Positions 19,222 through 28,637 of a stretch of DNA of 64,000 bases are shown here, piece after piece. Position 1 is the stretch's first letter; each line of letters begins with the position of its first letter. The position numbers and the translations under genes were made by a program. Below the pieces are notes generated by a model that saw only the letters and a program-made list of their open reading frames with translations, searched no databases and was not told the origin of the DNA. The stretch comes from Marichromatium bheemlicum (GTDB lineage Bacteria; Pseudomonadota; Gammaproteobacteria; Chromatiales; Chromatiaceae). The stretch spans positions 107,957 to 171,956 of the forward strand of contig NZ_JAAXKX010000006.1 in NCBI RefSeq assembly GCF_012276755.1. Direction: 5' to 3'.

Positions 19222-19331
19222 CGTAGGTTGGGTTGCCCGCTCCACCCCGGCGACATAACGTCACCCCAGGACGGGCAACCCAACATCGACGACGACGCGG
19301 CGTTGGGTTGCCGTCGGCAACCCAACCTACG
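19222..19331. repeat. Two adjacent REP hairpins
   Basis: The first (19222-19286) pairs CGTAGGTTGGGTTGCCCG with CGGGCAACCCAACA. The second (19301-19331) is the short form GTTGGGTTGCCGTCGGCAACCCAAC followed by CTACG. They sit between the two MITE-like copies. Confidence 0.8.
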
Positions 19332-19333
19332 TC

Positions 19334-19454
19334 CTAAGGCTTTAGAGCGACCAGCTCAAAGGCGACTGCGGCTGAAACTAGAGGCCGAAAAGCGCGCACC
19401 GTTCGCCCCCTTCATCCCTGCAATCCCTTCGCGCCCTTCGCGTCTTGGCGGTTC
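19334..19454. repeat. Second MITE-like copy, left end replaced
   Basis: This stretch matches the interior and right end of the 19076-19205 element (shared GCGACCAGCTCAAAGGC and CCGAAAAGCGCGC). It ends in CTTCGCGTCTTGGCGGTTC, but its left terminal repeat is missing and a REP hairpin lies there instead. The region 18957-19461 is therefore wholly repeat-derived. Confidence 0.65.
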
Positions 19455-19461
19455 ATTCTCT

Positions 19462-20994
19462 CTAATGATGCGACGATGACGCGCCCGCTGGCGGTTGAGG
19501 GCTAGCCGCTGCGGGCTGACCGCCCGATGTCGCGGTACAGCCGCTCCAGCGGCTCGGGAACAGGCTCTCGACCACCCCGGAGCGATGTACCACCGCCATC
19601 CCCAACACGTGCCCGCGATAGCTCGCCACCACCTGGCCATAGGCGCCAGCGGCAAGCTGCTCGGGGTGTGGCGTGAAGGTCTCGCGACGCAGATAACGGT
19701 CGCGCTGTTCGGCGTCGAGGTCGAGGCGATGGGCGCTCGCCTCACGCCCGAGCACCAGCGCCCCGGCAGTGGTCGGCTTGGGCGGACGCACATTGGTGCG
19801 GTGGAAGAAGAGGCCACTGGCCTCGGGGCGCGGTGCCCGCGGCGGGCAGTGATCGGCGGCGCTCAGGTGCAGCCCACGCTTGGTCTGGCGGTGCACCCGA
19901 TAACGCGACCAGATGTCCTCGGGCAGGCCGTAGCGCGACGCCACACCCTCCAGCCAGGGTGCGATCTCCTCGGCGCCATCGACCGGCGGTGCCGGCGGCG
20001 CCGCGCGATGGCGCTCGGCGACATCGGCCGGCTTCTCCAGCACCGCGATGAAGAACCCACCGCTGTCGTTGTGGTGAGGCCAGATGCGCATGCAACCGGC
20101 GAGGCGCGGATCGAGCGCCTGCCCCTGCCACTCGGTGAGCCCAGGCGCGCAACGGATACCGGGTAGCGCCGCCGGCAACAGCCGCAGCCCCTCGCCCGCG
20201 GCGGCGAGCACCGCGTCGAGCACCAACTCATTCTCCTCCGGGGCGAAGGTGCAGGTCGAGTACACCAGGCGTCCGCCGGGGCGCAACAGGTGCACCGCCT
20301 TCTCCAGCAGCAAGCGCTGCTTGGGCGCGAGCCGCGCGGCGTTCTCCGGCCCGAGTCTGCCGAGCAGCGAGGGGTTGCGCCTGAGCGTCCCCTCGCTCGA
20401 ACAAGGGGCGTCGAGCAGGATGCGGTCGAACTGCCCACCACGCAGCGGCCAATTCGAAGCGTCCTTGCAGGTGGTGCTGACGTTGACCACGCCGAGACGA
20501 TCGAGATTGCCCTGCAACGCCTTGATCCGATGGGTGGAGAGATCATTGGCGATCAGGGTGCCGCGATTGCCGAGGGCGAAGGCGATCTGTGCGGTCTTGC
20601 CCCCTGGCGCCGCACACATGTCGAGCACCCGCTGCCCCGGCGCAAGATCGAGCAGTCGCACCGGTAGCTGCGAGACCAACTCCTGGGCATGCGCCAACCC
20701 CGCACAGTACCACCAGTGCTGCCCGGTACGGGCCTCGGGGGCGAGACGCAGCGCCCCCGGGAGCGCGGTCAACGGCTCGGCCGCAATCCCCTCCTCGGCG
20801 AGCAGCGCCACCAGTTCGGCGACCGAGATCCGCGTCGGGTTGGCCCAGATACAGGGTGCCAACGGGCGCCCCAGGGCAGCGACGAAGGCATCCCAGTCGT
20901 CGACGAGGTCGCGATAGCGACTCAGCGTGGAGGCGGCGATCTGCGCCGGGGTGCAGGCGGCAGCACTGCTGCCACGGGGGGATCGATCTTTCAT
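19462..20994 (-). CDS. NOL1/NOP2/Sun (RsmB/RsmF-type) RNA cytosine-5 methyltransferase
   Basis: A SAM-dependent methyltransferase of about 510 residues for m5C in rRNA or tRNA. The SAM motif VLDMCAAPGGKTAQIA is at about residue 122, the Pro-Cys catalytic motif DAPCSSEGTLRRNP at about 192, and the second catalytic Cys in YSTCTFAPEENE at about 244. A C-terminal extension of about 200 residues resembles the PUA-like tail of RsmF (E. coli YebU) more than RsmB, which instead has an N-terminal NusB domain. I chose ATG 20994 (MKDRSPRG). An upstream in-frame codon at 21036 is possible. It is transcribed alone, opposite to its neighbours. Confidence 0.88.
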   Translation of the reverse strand: MKDRSPRGSSAAACTPAQIAASTLSRYRDLVDDWDAFVAALGRPLAPCIWANPTRISVAELVALLAEEGIAAEPLTALPGALRLAPEARTGQHWWYCAGLAHAQELVSQLPVRLLDLAPGQRVLDMCAAPGGKTAQIAFALGNRGTLIANDLSTHRIKALQGNLDRLGVVNVSTTCKDASNWPLRGGQFDRILLDAPCSSEGTLRRNPSLLGRLGPENAARLAPKQRLLLEKAVHLLRPGGRLVYSTCTFAPEENELVLDAVLAAAGEGLRLLPAALPGIRCAPGLTEWQGQALDPRLAGCMRIWPHHNDSGGFFIAVLEKPADVAERHRAAPPAPPVDGAEEIAPWLEGVASRYGLPEDIWSRYRVHRQTKRGLHLSAADHCPPRAPRPEASGLFFHRTNVRPPKPTTAGALVLGREASAHRLDLDAEQRDRYLRRETFTPHPEQLAAGAYGQVVASYRGHVLGMAVVHRSGVVESLFPSRWSGCTATSGGQPAAASPQPPAGASSSHH

Positions 20995-21244
20995 GAACTC
21001 GTTACTCGATGACAGGGAACCCACGCGCCCGAGCACGGAACGCGGACAGCCGGGGCGACGCGGGAGAAGAGAAAGGCGGCTGATGATAGTGAAGGCGAGA
21101 AACGAACCGCAAACGACGGTTACGCACGTCCCTCGGGGCCGGTACAGGACGACGGGCTGAGGCCCAGCACGCGACGAGGCAATCGACCCCGCCGGCGCGT
21201 GCGGATGCTATGATTTCAGGTTTGTTTCAGAGGACGCGCGCCCC

Positions 21245-22132
21245 ATGCCCTGGCTGCAGCTCAGATTCGACGCCCCCCGCGAACAGGCCGAACGGCTCGC
21301 CATCGAGCTGGAGGAGGCCGGCGCCCTGTCGGTGACCTTCGGCGACGCCGGCGACGACCCCCAACTCGAGCCCGGTCCCGGCGAGACCCCGCTGTGGTCG
21401 GAGGTGACCACCACCGCTCTGTTCGAGGACGATGCCGCCAGCAGCGCACTGGTCGCCGCACTCTGCCGCGACCTCGGCACCCGCCTGGCGCATGCGCCGA
21501 GCGTCGAGCGGCTCGAGGATCAGGTCTGGGAACGGGTCTGGCTCGACACCTTCAAACCCACCCGCTTCGGCCAGCGGCTGTGGGTCTGTCCCCACGGCCA
21601 ATCGCCCGAGACCGATGACGCAGTCATCATCGCCCTCGATCCCGGACTGGCCTTCGGCACCGGACACCACGCCACCACCGCGCTCTGTCTGGAGTGGCTC
21701 GACGGCGCCGACCTCGCCGGCAAGACGGTGCTCGACTACGGCTGTGGCTCGGGCATCCTCGCCATCGCCGCACTCAAACTCGGCGCGGCGCGCGCCATCG
21801 CCGTCGACCACGACACCCAGGCACTCGAGGCCACCCGCGACAACGCCGCGGCCAACGGCGTGGCCGAGCGCATCGAGTGCTATCTGCCCGACGAGCAGCC
21901 CGAGGGCCAGGTCGATACGGTGCTCGCCAACATCCTCGCCGGCCCGCTGGTCGAGCTGGCCCCGCGGCTGATCGCAGCGGTTCGCGACGGTGGCGAATTG
22001 GTGCTCTCCGGCGTCCTCGCCGAGCAGGCCGAGACGGTACGCGCCGCCTACGCCGGGGCGATCGCACTCGATCCCACCTGTCAGCGCGAGGACTGGGTGC
22101 GGATCAGCGGCCGCCGAGCGACCGCGCCATGA
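21245..22132 (+). CDS. prmA: Ribosomal protein L11 methyltransferase PrmA
   Basis: A 295-residue methyltransferase that trimethylates ribosomal protein L11. The opening MPWLQLRFDAP and the linker WLDTFKPTRFGQRLWVCP are typical. The SAM motif VLDYGCGSGILAIAALKLG is at about residue 162, and the substrate/cofactor motif DTVLANILAGPLVELAP follows. Gene order prmA-dusB-fis is conserved in Pseudomonas-like gammaproteobacteria. Its stop overlaps the dusB start by ATGA. Confidence 0.96.
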   Translation: MPWLQLRFDAPREQAERLAIELEEAGALSVTFGDAGDDPQLEPGPGETPLWSEVTTTALFEDDAASSALVAALCRDLGTRLAHAPSVERLEDQVWERVWLDTFKPTRFGQRLWVCPHGQSPETDDAVIIALDPGLAFGTGHHATTALCLEWLDGADLAGKTVLDYGCGSGILAIAALKLGAARAIAVDHDTQALEATRDNAAANGVAERIECYLPDEQPEGQVDTVLANILAGPLVELAPRLIAAVRDGGELVLSGVLAEQAETVRAAYAGAIALDPTCQREDWVRISGRRATAP

Positions 22133-23136
22133 CCATCCGCCCCTTCCAGATCGGCCCCCACCGCCTGGAGAACAACCTGGTGCTGGCGCCCATGGCCGGC
22201 ATCACCGACCGCCCCTTCCGCACCCTCTGTCGCCGCCTCGGCGCGGGGCTGGCGGTCTCGGAGATGATCTCGGCCAACACCGCGCTGTGGGGCACGCGCA
22301 AGTCGGTGTGCCGGCTCGACTTCGGCGACGAGCACGGCCCGGTCTCGGCGCAGATCCTCGGCGCCGACCCCGCGGCCATGGCCGAGGCGGCACGGATCAA
22401 CGTCGCCCACGGCGCCGACATCATCGACATCAACATGGGTTGTCCGGCGAAGAAGGTCTGCAAGGTCGCCGCCGGCTCGGCGCTGCTGCGCGACGAGTCG
22501 CTGGTGGCGGCCATTCTCGAGGCGGTGGTGGCGGCGGTCGAGGTACCGGTCACGCTCAAGATCCGCACCGGCTGGGCGCCGGAGGCGCGTAACGCACCGC
22601 GCATCGCCCGCATCGCGCACGACAGCGGCATCGCCGCACTCACCGTGCACGGGCGCACCCGCGCCTGCGGCTATGGCGCCCCGGCCGAGTACGACACCAT
22701 CCGCGCCATCCGCGAGCAGGTGCCGATCACGCTGATCGCCAATGGCGACATCCGGGACGCGCACAGCGCACGGGCGGTTCTGGACTACACCGGCGCCGAT
22801 GCTATCATGATCGGGCGCGCGGCCCAGGGGCGCCCCTGGATCTTCCGCGACATCGCCACCGCACTGGCCACGGGCGACACGCCCGCCCCGACCCCGCCCC
22901 CTCGTGCCTGGATCAGGGATCTCCTGCGCGAGCACCTCGAGCAGCTCTACCAGTTCTATGGCGACCACGGCGGGGTGCGCATCGCGCGCAAGCACATCGC
23001 ATGGTACAGCCGCCACCTCCCCGGTGCGGCTCGCTTTAGAGACCAGATCAATCGGACCGAGACACCAGCGCAACAGCTCGCGCAGGTCCTCGCGTTCTTC
23101 GATCAATGCCCCGACACGGAGACACAGGCAGCATGA
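22129..23136 (+). CDS. dusB: tRNA-dihydrouridine synthase DusB
   Basis: A 335-residue FMN-dependent TIM-barrel enzyme reducing uridines in the tRNA D-loop. It has LVLAPMAGITDRPFRTLCRR near the start, the catalytic Cys in DINMGCPAKKVCK (about 105), the TVHGRTRACGY substrate region, and the FMN phosphate site IANGDI...MIGRAAQGRPW. ATG 22129 overlaps the prmA stop, and its own stop overlaps fis as ATGA. The dusB-fis operon is widely conserved, and in enteric bacteria dusB translation is needed for fis expression. Confidence 0.96.
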   Translation: MTIRPFQIGPHRLENNLVLAPMAGITDRPFRTLCRRLGAGLAVSEMISANTALWGTRKSVCRLDFGDEHGPVSAQILGADPAAMAEAARINVAHGADIIDINMGCPAKKVCKVAAGSALLRDESLVAAILEAVVAAVEVPVTLKIRTGWAPEARNAPRIARIAHDSGIAALTVHGRTRACGYGAPAEYDTIRAIREQVPITLIANGDIRDAHSARAVLDYTGADAIMIGRAAQGRPWIFRDIATALATGDTPAPTPPPRAWIRDLLREHLEQLYQFYGDHGGVRIARKHIAWYSRHLPGAARFRDQINRTETPAQQLAQVLAFFDQCPDTETQAA

Positions 23137-23441
23137 AGACAGAGGCTGCAGGCAACGCATCGGAACCGACCTCGACGGGGCTTCGGGTGACGGACGCCAG
23201 CCATACCGATCCACTGAGCAAGTGTGTACGTCTCGCGCTGCGCGCCTATCTCGACAACATGGGCGATCACGACGTGCACGACCTCTATGCCCTGGTGATG
23301 GAGGAGGTCGAACGCCCTCTGTTCGAGACCGTGCTCCAGCACACCGGCGGCAACCTCAGCCAGGCATCGCGCATGCTCGGCATGACCCGCACCACCCTGC
23401 GCAAACGGCTGAACGACTACGGGGTCGAGCGCGAGCGTTGA
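23133..23441 (+). CDS. fis: DNA-binding protein Fis
   Basis: A nucleoid-associated protein of 102 residues that bends DNA and activates stable-RNA promoters. The dimer helices (LRAYLDNMGDHDVHDLYALV) and the C-terminal helix-turn-helix (GNLSQASRMLGMTRTTLRKR) are clear. The N-terminal arm is somewhat longer than in E. coli. The start ATG 23133 is fixed by the ATGA overlap with dusB. Confidence 0.95.
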   Translation: MKTEAAGNASEPTSTGLRVTDASHTDPLSKCVRLALRAYLDNMGDHDVHDLYALVMEEVERPLFETVLQHTGGNLSQASRMLGMTRTTLRKRLNDYGVERER

Positions 23442-23479
23442 TCGCGCGCACCCCACTGGCGCCGTACGCGGCGCCGGTC

Positions 23480-23505
23480 GATTGATTCCACCCGCGGAAT
23501 CGATC
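23480..23505. promoter_or_regulatory. Inverted repeat between fis and purH
   Basis: GATTGATTCC and GGAATCGATC pair at 9 of 10 positions around a 6-nt loop, 43 bp before purH. It may be an operator or weak attenuator. I cannot assign a protein to it. Confidence 0.4.
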
Positions 23506-23548
23506 AGCATCCATCCAGTACCAACCAACCGATCCGGACCTACACCAG

Positions 23549-25123
23549 ATGCAACCCATCAATCGCGCCTTGATCAGCGTTTCCGACAAGACCGGCCTGG
23601 TCGACTTCGCCCGGGAGCTGGCGGCCAGGGGCGTCGAAATCCTCTCCACCGGCGGCACCGCACGACTGCTCACCGAGCAGAACATCGCCGTCACCGAGGT
23701 CTCCGACTACACCGGCTTCCCCGAGATGATGGCCGGGCGTGTCAAGACCCTGCACCCGACCATCCACGGCGGCATCCTCGGACGTCGCGGCACCGACGAC
23801 CGGGTGATGCGCGAGAACGGGATCAAGCCGATCGATCTGGTGGTGGTCAACCTCTATCCCTTCGAGCAGACCGTGGCCCGTCCCGACTGCGACCTGCCGA
23901 CCGCGATCGAGAACATCGATATCGGCGGCCCGACCCTGCTGCGCGCGGCGGCCAAGAATCACGCCAACGTCACCGTGGTGGTCGATGCCGGCGACTACAG
24001 CCGCATCACCCGCGAGCTGACCGAGCACGGTGGGGTGAGCGACACCACCCGCTTCGATCTCGCCGCCAAGGCCTTCGAGCACACCGCCCGCTACGACGGC
24101 GCCATCGCCAACTATCTCGGTGCCCGTGCCGAGGCCCAGAGCGAAGGCGAGGCAGCCCCGGCGGCCCTGCCCCGCACCCTGTCGCTGCAACTGGTGCGTC
24201 ACCAGTCGATGCGCTACGGCGAGAATCCGCACCAGAACGCCGCCTTCTACGTCGAGCACCAGCAGCCCGAGGCCGGCATCAGCACCGCCCACCAGCTCCA
24301 GGGCAAGGCGCTTTCCTACAACAACATCGCCGACACCGACGCCGCGCTCGAGTGCGTCAAGCAGTTCGACGAGGCCCCGGCCTGCGTCATCGTCAAGCAC
24401 GCCAACCCCTGTGGCGTGGCCATCGGCGCAACCATCCGCGAGGCCTACGAGCGCGCCTTCTCGACCGACCCCGAGTCGGCCTTCGGCGGCATCATCGCCT
24501 TCAACCGCGCGCTCGACGTCGAGACCGCGAAACTGATCGTCGAGCGCCAGTTCGTCGAGGTCATCATCGCCCCCAGCGTCGACGCCGAGGCCGCGGTGGC
24601 CGTCGCCGCCAAGAAGAACGTGCGTCTGCTCGCCTGTGGTGAGTGGCCGGCACAGCCCGGCGCCCGGCTCGACTACAAGCGCGTCAACGGAGGGCTGCTG
24701 GTGCAGGACGCCGACCTCGCGCTGCGCAACGAGCTGCGCACCGTCACCACCCGCGAGCCCAGCGAACAGCAACTCACCGACCTGCTGTTCGCCTGGCGGG
24801 TGGCCAAGTTCGTCAAGTCCAACGCCATCGTCTACGGTCGCGACGGCATGACCATCGGCGTCGGCGCCGGTCAGATGAGCCGCGTCAACTCCGCGCGCAT
24901 CGCCGCGATCAAGGCCGAGCACGCCGGTCTCCAGGTCGCCGGCTCGGTGATGGCCTCCGATGCCTTCTTCCCCTTCCGCGACGGCATCGACCAGGCCGCC
25001 GAGGCCGGCATCACCGCCGTCATCCAGCCCGGCGGCTCGGTGCGCGACGAGGAGACCATCGCCGCCGCCAACGAGCACGGCATGGCCATGGTGTTCACCG
25101 GGATGCGCCACTTCCGCCACTAG
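23549..25123 (+). CDS. purH: Bifunctional AICAR transformylase / IMP cyclohydrolase PurH
   Basis: A 524-residue enzyme for the last two steps of IMP synthesis. The N-terminal cyclohydrolase domain shows [32 protein letters not shown] and [17 protein letters not shown]. The C-terminal transformylase domain has [13 protein letters not shown], the Lys-His pair in [13 protein letters not shown], and the closing [13 protein letters not shown]. Length is normal. In related genomes purH is followed directly by purD. Here a MITE-like element and lpxA come between. Confidence 0.97.
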   Translation: MQPINRALISVSDKTGLVDFARELAARGVEILSTGGTARLLTEQNIAVTEVSDYTGFPEMMAGRVKTLHPTIHGGILGRRGTDDRVMRENGIKPIDLVVVNLYPFEQTVARPDCDLPTAIENIDIGGPTLLRAAAKNHANVTVVVDAGDYSRITRELTEHGGVSDTTRFDLAAKAFEHTARYDGAIANYLGARAEAQSEGEAAPAALPRTLSLQLVRHQSMRYGENPHQNAAFYVEHQQPEAGISTAHQLQGKALSYNNIADTDAALECVKQFDEAPACVIVKHANPCGVAIGATIREAYERAFSTDPESAFGGIIAFNRALDVETAKLIVERQFVEVIIAPSVDAEAAVAVAAKKNVRLLACGEWPAQPGARLDYKRVNGGLLVQDADLALRNELRTVTTREPSEQQLTDLLFAWRVAKFVKSNAIVYGRDGMTIGVGAGQMSRVNSARIAAIKAEHAGLQVAGSVMASDAFFPFRDGIDQAAEAGITAVIQPGGSVRDEETIAAANEHGMAMVFTGMRHFRH

Positions 25124-25139
25124 GCCGGCGCATCAATCT

Positions 25140-25264
25140 GAACCGCAAAGACGCGAAGCACGCAAAGCGATCTTGAGGGAGGCCCTGGGCGCATCCCGAC
25201 ACCGGGGGCGGCAACAGGCCGCTCCCGGAGAAGAGCCTTGGCGTCCTTTGCGCCTTTGCGGTTC
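25140..25264. repeat. MITE-like element between purH and lpxA
   Basis: This 125-bp stretch has ends GAACCGCAAAGACGCGAAG and CTTTGCGCCTTTGCGGTTC, close inverted repeats of each other and nearly the same as the ends of the 19.1-kb elements. The interior is different and GC-rich with its own hairpin. It starts 16 bp after the purH stop codon. Confidence 0.75.
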
Positions 25265-25293
25265 CATCTGCATCGGAGCAGCGGATTCGAACC

Positions 25294-26070
25294 ATGCGCA
25301 TCCACCCCACCGCCATCATCGAGGACGGGGCCGAGATCGACCCCAGCGTCACCATCGGCCCTTACTCGATCGTCGAGTCCGGCGCCGTGATCGGTCCCGA
25401 GTGCCGCATCGAGAGCTGCGCACGCATCTACGGCAACACCCGCATGGGCGCGCACAACCGGGTCTGTCACGGCGTCACCCTCGGCGCCGAGCCGCAGGAC
25501 CTGAGCTTCACCCCGGAGCGGGCCAAGCCGCTGGTGATCGGTGACCACAACCACTTCAAGGAAGGGGTCAACATCAGCTGCGGGGTCAAGTCCGAGCACG
25601 GCACCCGCATCGGCGATCACAACTTCTGGATGGCCTTCTCCCACGCCGGGCACGACGCCCAGGTCGGCGACCACAACATCCTCGCCAACGGTGCCACCCT
25701 CGCCGGTCATGTCGAGGTCGAGGATCACTGCTTCATCTCCGGCCAGGTGGCGGTCCACCAGTTCGCCCGCATCGGTGCCTACGCGATGATCGCCGGGGTC
25801 ACCGGGGTGTCGCAGGACGTACCGCCGTTCGCGCTCGCCGACGGCCACCGCGCCCACTTCATCGGGCTCAACGTGGTCGGGCTGCGTCGTGGCGGCTTCG
25901 ACCAGTCCCAGCGCAGTCGCATCAAGGCGGTCTACCGCCTGGTGTTCCGCTCCGGGCTGCGTCTGGCCGAGGCGCTGGTGCGGGCCGAGCAGGACTACCC
26001 CGGCGCCGAGACCGAACACATCGTGCGCTTCATCCAGTCGAGCCGGCGCGGGCTGATCTCGATCGGCTAA
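25294..26070 (+). CDS. lpxA: UDP-N-acetylglucosamine acyltransferase LpxA
   Basis: A 258-residue left-handed beta-helix acyltransferase for the first step of lipid A synthesis. It opens with [20 protein letters not shown] and shows regular hexapeptide repeats. The catalytic His is in [14 protein letters not shown], with [19 protein letters not shown] after it and the C-terminal helical domain [15 protein letters not shown]. Family length is normal. The location is unusual: lpxA normally sits in the lpxD-fabZ-lpxA-lpxB cluster, not between purH and purD. It could be the only copy or a second one. Confidence 0.95.
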   Translation: MRIHPTAIIEDGAEIDPSVTIGPYSIVESGAVIGPECRIESCARIYGNTRMGAHNRVCHGVTLGAEPQDLSFTPERAKPLVIGDHNHFKEGVNISCGVKSEHGTRIGDHNFWMAFSHAGHDAQVGDHNILANGATLAGHVEVEDHCFISGQVAVHQFARIGAYAMIAGVTGVSQDVPPFALADGHRAHFIGLNVVGLRRGGFDQSQRSRIKAVYRLVFRSGLRLAEALVRAEQDYPGAETEHIVRFIQSSRRGLISIG

Positions 26071-26135
26071 ACCGCGTACCGAACCCAACCCCACAGCCAA
26101 TCACGCGGCCGGCGGCCGCGTCATGGAGCAACCCC

Positions 26136-27428
26136 ATGAACATCCTCATCATCGGCGGCGGCGGGCGCGAACACGCGCTGGCCTGGAAGGCCGCCCAGTC
26201 CCCGCTCGCCGAGCGCGTCTATGTCGCCCCCGGCAACGGCGGCACCGCGCTCGAGCCCAAGCTCGAGAACGTGCCGATCGATGCCGAGGACATCGCTGCA
26301 CTGGTCGCCTTCGCCCGCGAGCAGCAGATCGGCCTGACCATCGTCGGCCCCGAGGCCCCGCTGGTCGCCGGTGTGGTCGACGCCTTCGCCGAGGCCGGGC
26401 TGGCCTGCTTCGGCCCGCGCCGCGACGCCGCCCAACTGGAGGGCTCCAAGGCCTTCACCAAGGACTTCCTCGCCCGTCACCAGATCCCCACCGCCGCCTA
26501 CGGCGTGTTCACCGAGATCGAGCCGGCGCTCGCCTATCTGCGCGAGATCGGCGCACCGATCGTGGTCAAGGCCGACGGCCTGGCCGCCGGCAAGGGCGTG
26601 ATCCTCGCCGAGGACCTGGCCACCGCCGAGGCCGCGGTGCGCGACATGCTCGACGCCGGGCGCTTCGGTCGCGCCGGGGCGCGGGTGGTGATCGAGGAGT
26701 TCTTGCGCGGCGAGGAGGCGAGCTTCATCGCCATGGTCGACGGCGAACACATCCTCCCCTTCGCCACCTCGCAGGACCACAAGGCACGCGACGACGGCGA
26801 CCGCGGCCCCAACACCGGCGGCATGGGCGCCTACTCGCCGGCGCCGATCGTCACCCCCGAGATCCACGCCCGCGTCATGCGCGAGGTGATGGAGCCGACC
26901 GTCGCCGGGCTCGCCGCCGAGGGCACGCCCTACACCGGCTTCCTCTACGCCGGGCTGATGATCGACGAGACCGGCACCCCCAAGGTGCTGGAGTTCAACT
27001 GCCGTCTCGGCGACCCCGAGACCCAGCCGCTGCTGATGCGTCTCGACTCCGACCTGATCGCGCTGTGCCAGGCCGCGATCGAGGGCCGACTCGATCAGAT
27101 CGAGGCCGCCTGGAACCCCAACCCCGCGCTCGGCGTGGTAATGGCCGCCGGCGGCTACCCGGACGGCTACGAGAAGGGCAAGGAGATCCTCGGGCTGGAG
27201 GCCGCCGCAGCCACCGGCGCCAAGGTCTTCCACGCCGGGACCAAACGCGAGGGCGAGCAGGTGCTCACCAACGGTGGGCGTGTGCTCTGCGTCACCGCCA
27301 TCGGCAAGGACGTCTCGACAGCCCAGGCCGCCGCCTATGCCGGGGTCGACCAGATCTGCTGGGACGACTGCTTCTGCCGTCGTGACATCGGCCACCGCGC
27401 CATCGCCCGCGAGCGCGCGGACGACTGA
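26136..27428 (+). CDS. purD: Phosphoribosylamine-glycine ligase PurD
   Basis: A 430-residue ATP-grasp ligase (GAR synthetase) of purine synthesis. It opens with [19 protein letters not shown] and has [15 protein letters not shown], the ATP-binding [14 protein letters not shown], the [10 protein letters not shown] motif, and the metal-binding end [17 protein letters not shown]. Normal length. It ends the fis-purH-purD block and is convergent with amgK. Confidence 0.97.
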   Translation: MNILIIGGGGREHALAWKAAQSPLAERVYVAPGNGGTALEPKLENVPIDAEDIAALVAFAREQQIGLTIVGPEAPLVAGVVDAFAEAGLACFGPRRDAAQLEGSKAFTKDFLARHQIPTAAYGVFTEIEPALAYLREIGAPIVVKADGLAAGKGVILAEDLATAEAAVRDMLDAGRFGRAGARVVIEEFLRGEEASFIAMVDGEHILPFATSQDHKARDDGDRGPNTGGMGAYSPAPIVTPEIHARVMREVMEPTVAGLAAEGTPYTGFLYAGLMIDETGTPKVLEFNCRLGDPETQPLLMRLDSDLIALCQAAIEGRLDQIEAAWNPNPALGVVMAAGGYPDGYEKGKEILGLEAAAATGAKVFHAGTKREGEQVLTNGGRVLCVTAIGKDVSTAQAAAYAGVDQICWDDCFCRRDIGHRAIARERADD

Positions 27429-27437
27429 GCGGCCAGC

Positions 27438-27461
27438 GCGCCGGGCCCGTGCCCGGCGCGG
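27438..27461. terminator. GC hairpin between convergent purD and amgK
   Basis: A perfect 10-bp stem (CGCGCCGGGC / GCCCGGCGCG) with a 4-nt loop lies in the 34-bp gap between two convergent genes. No T-run follows on either strand, so it may slow polymerase or protect the ends of both mRNAs. Confidence 0.55.
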
Positions 27462-27462
27462 C

Positions 27463-28443
<981 letters not shown>

Positions 28444-28637
28444 GAGGAGACTCCGATGCGTGTCGATGGAAACGGGGACATCATGATCGAGCCCATCACC
28501 GGCCGACGCAACACCGACAGCGCCCGCGACGCCGGGCGCGCGGGCACGATCGCGATTGATGGTATGGCCCAGATATGACATGGTTGCAGCCTCCAACCCG
28601 ATCCGTCCACCCGCTCATCAACCAGCCCGTCAGACGC

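Noticed and set aside
23540..25120. A minus-strand open frame of 526 codons covering purH
   Set aside because: It mirrors purH codon by codon, contains Gly/Asp/Val-rich low-complexity sequence and no domain, while the plus strand encodes an intact PurH.
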